NCBI RefSeq assembly: GCF_029054785.1
Contig: NZ_JAIDEN010000086.1
Span: 1 to 52,773, forward strand
From: Duncaniella sp.
GTDB lineage: Bacteria; Bacteroidota; Bacteroidia; Bacteroidales; Muribaculaceae
Direction of reading: 5' to 3'
Length of the DNA stretch: 52,773 bases
The position numbers and the translations under genes were made by a program. The notes beneath the pieces were generated by a model. It did not search any database and was not told the origin of the DNA. It saw only the letters and a list, made by a program, of their open reading frames with translations. Positions 19,701 to 27,575 of the stretch are shown here, in pieces (the stretch's first letter is position 1; each line of letters begins with the position of its first letter).

Positions 19701-19962
19701 CGACATAAGAGAAGACGAGGATGGCGCCTTCGTCGGCTTTAAGGGTATAATTGCCGTCAATGTCCGTCGAAGTTCCCTGAGAAGAGCCCTTGATGAGGAC
19801 GCTGACTCCGACAAGCGGTTCACCGTCGGAAGCCTGGGTGACTGTTCCGGAAACAGTCAGGGGAGCAGCCGAAGCTGTCATTCCGGCCAACAGGCAGAAT
19901 GCCAACAGGGCAGCCCGGAATAGACGCAGCGAATTGCATCGTTCCAATAGTTTTTTTCCCAT
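16783..19962 (-). CDS. SusC/RagA-family TonB-dependent outer-membrane transporter
   Basis: 1059 residues. Signal peptide (ending about residue 32, GMTASAAP), then a carboxypeptidase-regulatory-like domain (VSGTVTQASDGEPLVGVSVLIKG, about 35-115), the TonB-box-region motif DEVVVVGYGVQKK, the plug domain (LQAMQGQLPGVNI, SIDVLKDAASAAIYG) and a 22-strand barrel ending in PRTYLFGVNLAF with a terminal Phe. It imports oligosaccharides using TonB energy, with SusD as lid. First gene of the five-gene minus-strand PUL operon, divergent from its likely regulator. It has a leader of about 185 bases from a predicted promoter at 20154-20161. No N-terminal STN or FecR anti-sigma extension is present, consistent with control by the hybrid regulator. 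Confidence 0.96.
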   Translation of the reverse strand: MGKKLLERCNSLRLFRAALLAFCLLAGMTASAAPLTVSGTVTQASDGEPLVGVSVLIKGSSQGTSTDIDGNYTLKADEGAILVFSYVGFTTREIKVTSSSLDVALVEDAEVLDEVVVVGYGVQKKKLVTGATAQIKGDDIAKMNTTSPLQAMQGQLPGVNIASESGQPGSGMKVTIRGLGTTGNAQPLYLIDGIGGDISTLNPADIESIDVLKDAASAAIYGAQAANGVVLITTRQGREGKAKVTFDGYYGWQSAPRKAHMLNAQEYMTIMDEQQINSGLAPYDWSSISSIWRRDADGNPVSVYDTDWMDAMFKDNAKTQSYTLGVTGGSVNSTYAMSLGYLNQEGIVGGKDASDYSRYNFRINSDHKLFDGIVTIGEQASFVYVKSTGIGVGNQYNNTLRGAFYTSPLAPIYNEDGDFNSTVNSDWNKGDGNPYGNMMLLKNNNKTATFSGNVYAQIEPIKNLKVRTVFGAVYGANESRSFEPVFQFTSTDTSHSYTKVSQNKTNSLGMTWTNTATYDWDIKDHHFNVLIGMESYRYSGSYLEAKQGHLKEGFDDWSHAWISNGTAASTADGLNAAGYPHDESRSVSYFGRIGWNWQEKYMINATVRRDGSSKFARGHRFGTFPSVSAGWNISNEKFMESTRSWLDFLKIRASWGRVGNQNIDNYQYLSPIKNLYANYFFGQYMGPNGVYNGEYNSTWADNWGAYPERLGNLDITWETSEQTDFGFDARLFNSRLSAAFDFYIKNTKDWLVVAPILATAGTDAPFINGGNVKNTGVEFNLTWTDVIGRDFSYSVGVNGAWNKNKVGSIPNQDGIIHGNVNELYNNTPEFYRAENGKPIGYFWGFKTAGIFQNQEQINQWLQAGNGVLQDNVQPGDVIFVDINRDGVINDNDKVNLGNGMPKFTYGFNINLYYKNFDLGLVATGAAGQKIVQSYRSWDSQQANYTTRILGRWTGEGTSNKIPRVTNQNINWQFSDLYVQDGDFLRLSNLTFGYNFAPIMKQKWCSNARLYFQVQNLCTFTKYDGMDPEIGYGTQSWVSGVDLGYYPRPRTYLFGVNLAF

Positions 19963-20153
19963 TTGAATAGATTTAGTTTTACAGGTTAGTTTGTTGAATC
20001 GATTTGTATTTTTTTCGGTTTGTGCGCGATCGGTTTCCGTCTTGAAAAACGATCAGATGGTCTGGAGAAGGATATGTCAGGCAAAGCGCCGGAAAAACAG
20101 GGTCAAGTCAGATCCGGACTTTGTAAGGTAAGAAGATTTTAAATAAAAGTAAG

Positions 20154-20161
20154 CAAATGTA
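20154..20161 (-). promoter_or_regulatory. Predicted -7 box of the susC operon (TACATTTG on minus strand)
   Basis: Exact TAnnTTTG on the minus strand. A TTG (complement of CAA at 20182-20184), 20 bases upstream, fits the -33 element. Predicted leader of about 185 bases. Confidence 0.55.
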
Positions 20162-20367
20162 AAGATAGCTTTCGTAATTGCCAATTTTTTGCCCTTTTTA
20201 TATATGATGAAAACTTATCGCCGGAGGGGGCTATTTGTTAAATTTATTAGCTTAAAATGTTTTATAGATAATGGATTACTACTGAAATTCAACCGTTTAA
20301 ATCCAATCACAGATGTTATCACCTTCGACCCCACATCTCCGGATTTGGAAATTTCCAAGAAATCCGT

Positions 20368-20375
20368 TTACTTTG
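20368..20375 (+). promoter_or_regulatory. Possible -7 box for the hybrid regulator (TTACTTTG)
   Basis: One base off TAnnTTTG, 31 bases before the start codon. The same variant octamer occurs ahead of parA. Confidence 0.4.
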
Positions 20376-20406
20376 CGAATATAAATATTCCTTAAATGTT
20401 AACGCC

Positions 20407-23400
20407 ATGCGTTTATCTATTTTTCTAAGCCTAACAATTTGTTTTCTCATCGGCTCTGCACAAGAGTTCATTCTGAAACATCTTGACACATCCAACGGTC
20501 TTGCAAACAACAAGATAAATACTTTTCACCACGACTCAGACGGATTTCTTTGGGTCGGCACATCATCAGGACTATGCCGATACGACGGTTATGGCTTCAA
20601 GCTCTACCTTCCGACTGCCGGAGACTCTATCGCCACTGTCTATGACGAGGATGTCACCGATATCCAGGAAGATCTGAAAGGACGCCTGTGGGTCCGGGCC
20701 GGAAAAACATACACTGTCTATGATCCTGAATCAGACCGCCTGTCAGCCGACATCTCGCCTTACATGGAAGAACTAAACATCAACGGCACCCCATCGCTCC
20801 TGCATCTTGACAATGAAAAAGGCATCTGGATCCACATACATGGAAAAGGACTCTATCGTGTCAAACCGGGATCGACACGTCCTGAAATGCTGAAAGACAA
20901 AAGCTATGCAGAGTCCGAGATAACAGACATTGTCTCTACCTCAAAAGAGATCATGACAATCGACAACAGAGGTATCATACGCTTCATCTCTCCGGAATCG
21001 CTCCTTATCGTACATTCCGATTCGCTCATTGCCAGAAACACCGATCATAACACCACCTTCATCTACACGATAAAAACCGACAACGATGGTCTGGCCTGGA
21101 TATTCAGCAATGAAAAGCTGTATCTCTATGACACCCGCAACCGCCGATGGCTCAATGATCTTCTCCCCTCCGACAGCAATCACAAAGTGGTCAAGACATT
21201 CATGCAGGACAATTCCGGGACTCGCTGGATTGCCCGCGACCACCGAGGACTGGAAAAAGTTGTCCGCGAAAACGGCAGATTTCGCTTCGTTCCGGTCTCG
21301 ACGACTGAAGATCCCGGAGTCAGCAACACTGTGACCGCTCTCTACGAAGACGGCAGCGAGTCTCTCTGGATCGGCACTTTCAAGAAGGGGATCTATTATC
21401 ACAACGAAAGCGCCAACAAATTCAAACTCATCCCCTTCCCTGATGTCAACTGCCTCTATCCTTCGCTTATCGACGGCTCTGTATGGGTAGGGACCGACGC
21501 GGCAGGACTGATCAAATGGAATCCAAGTACCAACAGCCGCAACAACATCCCCGATCCGACAGCCGACGGCTCATATCCGGCAATCACTTCCATGATCGAG
21601 CTTCCTGACGGCACTCTCTACTTCGGATCTTTTGCCCGCGGACTGCGCCGGTGCCGAAATGGTAAAATCGAGACTCTGACAACCGGCTCACAGCTCGACA
21701 ACACCTACACATGGGCTCTTGCCAGGACTTCTGACAACAAACTCTGGATCGGAACTCTCGGTCACGGCTTCTTTTGGTTCGACCCCGAATCAATGACCGT
21801 CAAATCCTATAACCTTTCGAATTCGGACATCATTTCCGATTACATCCTTGATATCGCACGTGACGGAGAAGGCCAGAAGCGGATCTACCTGGCAACATCG
21901 TCCGGCGTGGCCGTCTTTGACCCCGTCAAGGAGAAATTTTCCAACATCCCGCAACTCGACGGCCTGAAAGTCAACGACCTGCTCCACGATCCACGCGGAT
22001 TACTCTGGGTGGCTTCGACACGCGGACTGCTCATCTATGACCCTCAGCGCAAACGCAAAATCCCGCTGAAAACCTCGCTCGGAAAGGCAACTCCCGACTT
22101 CATCCTCGGCCTTCAGATCGACAATAGCGGCAACATCTGGGTCAGCGAAGGAGGAAACATCGTCAAATTCACCGTAAAGTTCGATGACAAGACAGGCGAT
22201 TTCTCTTACAGCACAAACCGCTATGACTCAGCCGACGGATTGCAGAACTGCGATTTCAACCAGCGCTCGTTCGGTCGCCTGCCATCAGGGAAGATATTCA
22301 TCGGAAGCCTTTACGGCATCAATGAATTCAACCCTGACAGCATCCGCCACAACCGCACACTGCCAAACGTGATGTTCTCGGCCATCAGCGTCGGCTCACA
22401 CCCGATCGAGGTCGGCGAAAAGGTCAAAGGCCATGTCTTGCTGAAATCATCGCCAAACCATGGCGGCAAACTCGAACTCTGGCCGGGCAACTCTTCATTT
22501 ACAGTGACTTTTGCCACTGACAACTATGTTTTCCCGGAGAAAACCACCTATCAGTACAAACTTGAAGGGCTCGACCGGGAGTGGATGACCACACCGACCG
22601 GCGTACACCGCGCAAGCTACACCAACCTCGCACCGGGCACATACAAGTTGCTTGTCAAAGCTGTCAACAACGACGGATATGAAAGCGCAAAACCGGCAGA
22701 ACTCATAATCGTCATGCATCCGCCGTTCTGGCTGTCTGTCTGGGCAAAGCTGCTGTATGCCGCTATTATATGCCTGATTATATATGCCGTCATACGCCAT
22801 ATCAAGATACGCGAACGCCGTCGATTCAACGAAAAGCGCAAAGAGGACGCTCTCGCCAAACAAGAGGAAATCAATCAGCTGAAGTTCAAATTCTACACCA
22901 ATGTCAGCCATGAACTGCGCACTCCACTGACACTCATTGTATCTCCATTGGAAAACATGATAAAGGAAGCCACTGACGAGAAACAGATCCGGCGGCTGAC
23001 TCTGATGCGCAACAACGCAATGCGTCTGCTGATGCTTGTCAACCAGCTCCTTGATTTCCGCAAAAACGAAGTGACCGGACTCTCGCTTCAACTATCCGAA
23101 GGCGAACTTGTCGGTTTTGTCCGTGGAGTCTGCCATTCGTTCGCCAATCTGTCCGAAAAGAAAAACATCCGCCTGACTTTCACCTCGGATTCTCCTGAAA
23201 TCAATGCCATGTTTGACGAGGACAAACTCTACAAATCAATCATGAATCTTCTCTCCAACGCCTTCAAATTCACTCCTGAAGGAGGCGAGGTGAAAGTTGA
23301 GCTCTCAAACACCCAGTCAACCGTCTCAATCCGCGTCAGCGACACCGGCACGGGCATCAGCGACAGCGACAAAGCCCACGTTTTCGAGCGCTTCTTCCAG

Positions 23401-24441
23401 GCCGACAACTCAAAAGCCGACAATTCGATGACCGGCAACGGAATAGGCCTCAGTATGGTCAACGAGTATGTGAAACTCCACAACGGCACAATCGACATCA
23501 CCGACAACCCCTGCGGAGGCACAATATTCACAATCAATCTGCCCCTTATCAAACAGCCACAAAAGGCCGCCGGACAGGCTCCATCTGTCAGCGAGACTGT
23601 CTCTTTGGCCAATCTTACCATCGACCAGACAGATCCGGTTTCCGAAAAACAGGAGACATCTTCGCCTGAAAAGCCGACCGCATTGATTGTCGATGACAGC
23701 CGCGACATGATCGAGTTTCTCCATGACGGACTCAGCGATGACTTCCACGTCATAACTGCCCCGGACGGCACCGCCGCTCTCCGGCTGCTCGAATCAATCA
23801 GACCGGCCATTGTCCTTACCGACCTGATGATGCCTGGCATCGACGGACTCGAACTTTGCCGAAAGATGAAGGCCACCCCCGACCTGGCCTCGACTCCGGT
23901 CATTATCCTGACAGCAAAACACGATATCAGCGCCAAAGTCGAAGGTCTCACCACCGGTGCCGACGACTATATCACCAAGCCCTTCAACATCGAACTGCTG
24001 CTGCTGAAAATGAAAAAACTCATTTCACTCTCCCATCGCGGCAGCGGACGGACTCTGATCGACCCCGAACCGGACACGATCAAAATCACTCCTCTGGATG
24101 AAAAAATGGTCGAGAAAGCCATCAAATACGTGGTGACAAACATCAAGCGTCCCGAACTCTCGGTTGAAGAACTCAGCAGCCACCTCGGCATGAGCCGCGT
24201 CCATCTCTACAAAAAACTCAAAGCCACCACCGGCAAGACTCCGGTCGAATTCATAAGGCTCATCAGGCTCAAGCGCGGGGCGCAAATGTTACGCGAAAGC
24301 CAGCTAAACGTTTCTGAAATAGCCTTCCAGCTCGGCTACAACAACCCCAAATATTTCAGCAAATATTTCAAGGAGGAATTCGGTGTACTCCCTTCCGTCT
24401 ACCAGGATAAAGAGGGTAAGGCAACAAATTATCATGTATAA
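20407..24441 (+). CDS. Hybrid two-component system regulator (HTCS) of the PUL
   Basis: 1344-residue one-protein signalling system. Signal peptide, then a periplasmic sensor built of about 14 two-component-propeller repeats (for example NTFHHDSDGFLWVGTSSGLCRYDG) and a Y_Y_Y domain (about 690-765). One membrane helix follows (about 775-798), then HisKA with the phospho-acceptor His835 (NVSHELRTPL) and HATPase (NLLSNAFKFTPEGG, DTGTGI, GNGIGLSMV). Next is a receiver domain with the phospho-acceptor Asp1139 (VLTDLMMPG), and a C-terminal AraC-type HTH (about 1235-1340). All catalytic residues look intact. HTCS proteins bind an oligosaccharide in the periplasm and activate their own PUL. Placed between the two divergent PUL arms, it probably controls both. 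Confidence 0.96.
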   Translation: MRLSIFLSLTICFLIGSAQEFILKHLDTSNGLANNKINTFHHDSDGFLWVGTSSGLCRYDGYGFKLYLPTAGDSIATVYDEDVTDIQEDLKGRLWVRAGKTYTVYDPESDRLSADISPYMEELNINGTPSLLHLDNEKGIWIHIHGKGLYRVKPGSTRPEMLKDKSYAESEITDIVSTSKEIMTIDNRGIIRFISPESLLIVHSDSLIARNTDHNTTFIYTIKTDNDGLAWIFSNEKLYLYDTRNRRWLNDLLPSDSNHKVVKTFMQDNSGTRWIARDHRGLEKVVRENGRFRFVPVSTTEDPGVSNTVTALYEDGSESLWIGTFKKGIYYHNESANKFKLIPFPDVNCLYPSLIDGSVWVGTDAAGLIKWNPSTNSRNNIPDPTADGSYPAITSMIELPDGTLYFGSFARGLRRCRNGKIETLTTGSQLDNTYTWALARTSDNKLWIGTLGHGFFWFDPESMTVKSYNLSNSDIISDYILDIARDGEGQKRIYLATSSGVAVFDPVKEKFSNIPQLDGLKVNDLLHDPRGLLWVASTRGLLIYDPQRKRKIPLKTSLGKATPDFILGLQIDNSGNIWVSEGGNIVKFTVKFDDKTGDFSYSTNRYDSADGLQNCDFNQRSFGRLPSGKIFIGSLYGINEFNPDSIRHNRTLPNVMFSAISVGSHPIEVGEKVKGHVLLKSSPNHGGKLELWPGNSSFTVTFATDNYVFPEKTTYQYKLEGLDREWMTTPTGVHRASYTNLAPGTYKLLVKAVNNDGYESAKPAELIIVMHPPFWLSVWAKLLYAAIICLIIYAVIRHIKIRERRRFNEKRKEDALAKQEEINQLKFKFYTNVSHELRTPLTLIVSPLENMIKEATDEKQIRRLTLMRNNAMRLLMLVNQLLDFRKNEVTGLSLQLSEGELVGFVRGVCHSFANLSEKKNIRLTFTSDSPEINAMFDEDKLYKSIMNLLSNAFKFTPEGGEVKVELSNTQSTVSIRVSDTGTGISDSDKAHVFERFFQADNSKADNSMTGNGIGLSMVNEYVKLHNGTIDITDNPCGGTIFTINLPLIKQPQKAAGQAPSVSETVSLANLTIDQTDPVSEKQETSSPEKPTALIVDDSRDMIEFLHDGLSDDFHVITAPDGTAALRLLESIRPAIVLTDLMMPGIDGLELCRKMKATPDLASTPVIILTAKHDISAKVEGLTTGADDYITKPFNIELLLLKMKKLISLSHRGSGRTLIDPEPDTIKITPLDEKMVEKAIKYVVTNIKRPELSVEELSSHLGMSRVHLYKKLKATTGKTPVEFIRLIRLKRGAQMLRESQLNVSEIAFQLGYNNPKYFSKYFKEEFGVLPSVYQDKEGKATNYHV

Positions 24442-24521
24442 ATTAACATTACCTACCCGTCTGACATCATTCCGATCCATGAGGGTCAACATAGACTGAA
24501 CCTCATGCCAATTCTTATTTA

Positions 24522-24529
24522 TAACTTTG
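24522..24529 (+). promoter_or_regulatory. Predicted -7 box of the GH31-GH2-GH3 operon (TAACTTTG)
   Basis: Exact TAnnTTTG, 125 bases before the GH31 start. Its last base is the first base of the hairpin at 24529-24573, so promoter and terminator-like stem are interlocked. Confidence 0.55.
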
Positions 24530-24578
24530 CATAGTCTCGGAGTCCACCCTGTCCTGAGCCTCCGGGGCTATGCTTTTT
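24529..24578 (+). terminator. Terminator-like hairpin overlapping the GH31 promoter
   Basis: Left arm GCATAGTCTCGGAG (24529-24542) pairs with CTCCGGGGCTATGC (24560-24573) over 14 positions, two of them G-U, with a 17-base loop and then TTTTT (24574-24578). It is well placed to end the regulator transcript, which stops coding at 24441. A transcript starting at the box beside it would include most or all of the stem, so an attenuator or very short RNA is also possible. Confidence 0.6.
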
Positions 24579-24579
24579 C

Positions 24580-24612
24580 ATCCGGCTTATTCCTGCCGGA
24601 TCTTCTTTCCTT
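24580..24612 (+). terminator. Second leader hairpin before GH31
   Basis: ATCCGGC (24580-24586) pairs with GCCGGAT (24595-24601) over an 8-base loop, followed by a pyrimidine-rich CTTCTTTCCTT. A weaker second terminator or leader structure, 50 bases before the GH31 start. Confidence 0.4.
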
Positions 24613-24653
24613 AAACAATCAATTGAAACTAACCCCAGTTCTAATATTCAATC

Positions 24654-27530
24654 ATGAAATCAGGAACCTTGACAGCCTCTTTGTTTGCCGCGATGCTTCT
24701 CGCCTCGTGTGCCGAAGGCAAATATGAAAAATCAGACCGCGGAGTGACCGTCAACGTCACAGCCGACACCGAAAATTCGGTCCGCAAAGTGCGTCTTCAG
24801 GTGATCGACGACAAAATCATCCGCGTATCAGCGACTCCCGACAAAAAATTCTCTTCTGACACCAGTCTCGTGGCCCTGCGTCCGAAAGCTGATGTCGCAT
24901 ACTCTGTTTCTGAAACAGACTCCACTGTTTCCATAAGCACCTCGCAGCTGACAGCAACAGTCTCTTTCGCGACAGGCAATGTCAGATTCTATGACAAGGA
25001 CGGAAAGCTGATTGTTGCCGAGGCGGATGGCGGACGCGAATTCTCCCCCATCGAAGTAGAAGGTACCAAGGGCTACACAGTCCGTCAGGTATTCGAATCG
25101 CTTGACAAGGAAGAAGGCATCTACGGCCTCGGACAGCATCAGAGCGACGAATTCAATTATAAAGGTAAGAACGAAGAACTGTTCCAATACAACACCAAAG
25201 TTTCAGTCCCCTTCATTGTGTCCACTGACAACTACGGCATCCTCTGGGACAGCTACTCGCTCTGCCGTTTCGGCAATCCCGAACCCTACAAACAGCTCGG
25301 TCAGGTGTTCAAGCTCTACGACAAGGACGGCAAGGAAGGCGCTCTGACCGGCACCTACATCCCTGCCAAAGCCGAAGAGCCGACAATCGTGCAGCGCGAA
25401 GACTCTATCTATTTCGAACACCTCATCCGCAAAGAACTGGTCCATGTGGTCAACCTGCCGCAGGATTTCAAATATCAGGGTTCCCATGTGACTTATGAAG
25501 GCGAGATCGAACCGTCGGAAAGCGGAGAATTCAAATTCATCCTCTACTACTCAGGCTACATGTCTGTCTACATTGACGGCAAGGAAGTTGTCCCCGAACG
25601 CTGGCGCACTGCCTGGAATCCCAACTCCTACAAGTTCTCTGTCAATCTCGAAGCCGGCAAACGCGTTCCCCTCAAGATCGAATGGAAGCCCAACGGCGCT
25701 GTGGCCTACTGCGGCCTCAGAGTCTACTCTCCTGTCGATGACAATGAGCAGATGCAGATGAGCTGGTGGGGTGAAATGCAGAGCCAGATCGACTACTACT
25801 TCATCTATGGCGATGACATGGACGATGTCATCCACGGCTACCGCACCATCACAGGCAAAGCTCCCATGATGGCCAAATGGGTCATGGGCTACTGGCAGAG
25901 CCGCGAGAAATACAACACCGCCGAAGAGGTGCTCTCCACTTTCGCAGAATTCCGTCGCCGCGGCATTCCGATCGACAACATCGTGATCGACTGGCTCCAC
26001 TGGAAACAGGACTCATGGGGCAGCCACGAATTTGACCCCGAACGCTTTCCCGATCCCAAAGGAATGGTCGACTCGATCCACTCCATGAACGGACGCGTGA
26101 TGATCTCAGTATGGCCGAAATTCTATGTCACTACCGAACACTACAAGGAATTCGACAAAAACGGCTGGATGTACAAACTTCCCGTCCAGGACAGCATCCG
26201 CGACTGGGTAGGCCCCGGCTATCTCGGCTCATTCTATGACGCATACAGCCCCGACGCCCGCAAGCTCTTCTGGAAACAGATCGAAGACCACTACGTACCC
26301 GTAGGCCTCGACGCCTGGTGGATGGACGCATCCGAGCCCAACATCCGTGACTGCACGGACCTCCAGTATCGCAAAGACCTCATCACCCCGACCGCACTCG
26401 GTCCTTCGACCAAATATTTCAACGCCTACGGTCTGATGAACGCCGACGCAATCTATAACGGACAGCGCGGCATCAATGACAACCGCGTCTTCCTCCTGAC
26501 CCGTTCAGGCTTTGCCGGACAGCAGCGCTACTCGACAGCGACCTGGAGCGGCGACATCGCCACCCGCTGGGAGGACATGAAGGCCCAGATCTCTGCCGGA
26601 CTCAACTTCGCAGCCTCTGGCATACCCTGGTGGAGCATGGACATCGGCGGCTTCTGCGTGGAAGACCGCTATGTGGCCGCAGCCGCCGAATTTGACAAAA
26701 CCGGACGCGAAAACCCGGACCTGAAAGAATGGCGCGAACTCAACACCCGCTGGTATCAGTTCGGCGCGTTCGCCCCGATGTTCCGCGCCCACGGCCAGTG
26801 GCCCTACCGCGAAATCTTCAACATCGCACCCGAAAACCATCCCGCATACAAATCAGTGGTCTACTACACCAACCTGCGCTACGACCTGATGCCCTACATC
26901 TATTCGCTCGCAGCCAAGACCCACTTTGACGATTACACCATCATGCGCCCGATGGTCATGGACTTCACAGCCGACAAAGCTACTCGCAACATCGGCGACC
27001 AGTACATGTTCGGCCCCTCGCTGCTCGTAGCCCCCGTCTACACCTATGGTGCGACTTCACGCGAAGTCTACTTCCCCTCAGGTGCCGACTGGTATGACTT
27101 CTACACCGGCAAGGAGGTCAACGGAGGCCAGACACTCAAAGTCGCAGCGCCCTACGAACGCATCCCCCTCTTTGTGCGCTCCGGTTCGATCATCCCCTTC
27201 GGACCTGCCATGCAATGGTCTGCTGAAAAGCCCGCCGACATGATCAATCTCTATGTCTACACCGGCGAGGATGGCAAATTCGTCCTCTATGAAGACGAAA
27301 ACACCAACTACAACTATGAGAAAGGCCAGTATACAATGATCCCATTCTCATGGAACAATGAAACATCTACCCTCACCATAGGCAAGCGCGCAGGTCAGTA
27401 TCCAGGCATGCTCCGCAACCGCAAATTCAACATCATCAAGGTTTCAAAAGAAACCCCTGTCGGCTACGGTCGTGACAAGAAGGGTGTTGTGGTTGCCTAT
27501 AACGGAGAGGCTAAAAACGTAAAACTTTGA
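24654..27530 (+). CDS. GH31 alpha-xylosidase-like lipoprotein with PA14 insert
   Basis: 958 residues. Lipobox Cys19 (LASC) followed by AEGKYEKS, without the strongly acidic export signal of the GH5, so more likely periplasm-facing. The N-terminal GH31 beta domain is interrupted by a PA14 domain (about 250-365: VTYEGEIEPSESGEFKF, SGYMSVYIDGKEV). The TIM barrel has NIVIDWLHWKQD, the nucleophile Asp558 (WWMDASEP) and the acid/base Asp634 (WSGDIATRW). GH31 with an internal PA14 is the architecture of the xyloglucan alpha-xylosidase BoGH31A, and such enzymes remove the non-reducing-end xylose of xyloglucan oligosaccharides. First gene of the plus-strand enzyme operon; GH2 starts 45 bases later. 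Confidence 0.92.
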   Translation: MKSGTLTASLFAAMLLASCAEGKYEKSDRGVTVNVTADTENSVRKVRLQVIDDKIIRVSATPDKKFSSDTSLVALRPKADVAYSVSETDSTVSISTSQLTATVSFATGNVRFYDKDGKLIVAEADGGREFSPIEVEGTKGYTVRQVFESLDKEEGIYGLGQHQSDEFNYKGKNEELFQYNTKVSVPFIVSTDNYGILWDSYSLCRFGNPEPYKQLGQVFKLYDKDGKEGALTGTYIPAKAEEPTIVQREDSIYFEHLIRKELVHVVNLPQDFKYQGSHVTYEGEIEPSESGEFKFILYYSGYMSVYIDGKEVVPERWRTAWNPNSYKFSVNLEAGKRVPLKIEWKPNGAVAYCGLRVYSPVDDNEQMQMSWWGEMQSQIDYYFIYGDDMDDVIHGYRTITGKAPMMAKWVMGYWQSREKYNTAEEVLSTFAEFRRRGIPIDNIVIDWLHWKQDSWGSHEFDPERFPDPKGMVDSIHSMNGRVMISVWPKFYVTTEHYKEFDKNGWMYKLPVQDSIRDWVGPGYLGSFYDAYSPDARKLFWKQIEDHYVPVGLDAWWMDASEPNIRDCTDLQYRKDLITPTALGPSTKYFNAYGLMNADAIYNGQRGINDNRVFLLTRSGFAGQQRYSTATWSGDIATRWEDMKAQISAGLNFAASGIPWWSMDIGGFCVEDRYVAAAAEFDKTGRENPDLKEWRELNTRWYQFGAFAPMFRAHGQWPYREIFNIAPENHPAYKSVVYYTNLRYDLMPYIYSLAAKTHFDDYTIMRPMVMDFTADKATRNIGDQYMFGPSLLVAPVYTYGATSREVYFPSGADWYDFYTGKEVNGGQTLKVAAPYERIPLFVRSGSIIPFGPAMQWSAEKPADMINLYVYTGEDGKFVLYEDENTNYNYEKGQYTMIPFSWNNETSTLTIGKRAGQYPGMLRNRKFNIIKVSKETPVGYGRDKKGVVVAYNGEAKNVKL

Positions 27531-27575
27531 TGATAGTATCACATAAGCCTCTACGAACCCCACACACAATAGGTC

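Larger units (their letters stand above)
19963..20406. promoter_or_regulatory. Divergent control region between susC and the hybrid regulator
   Basis: 444 bases without a gene. It holds a minus-strand -7 box (20154-20161) for susC and a near-consensus plus-strand box (20368-20375) for the regulator. The susC leader can fold a small stem, GATCG with CGATC (about 20030-20062). The regulator's DNA targets should lie upstream of the susC box, about 20180-20360, but I see no clear direct repeat there by eye. Confidence 0.55.
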
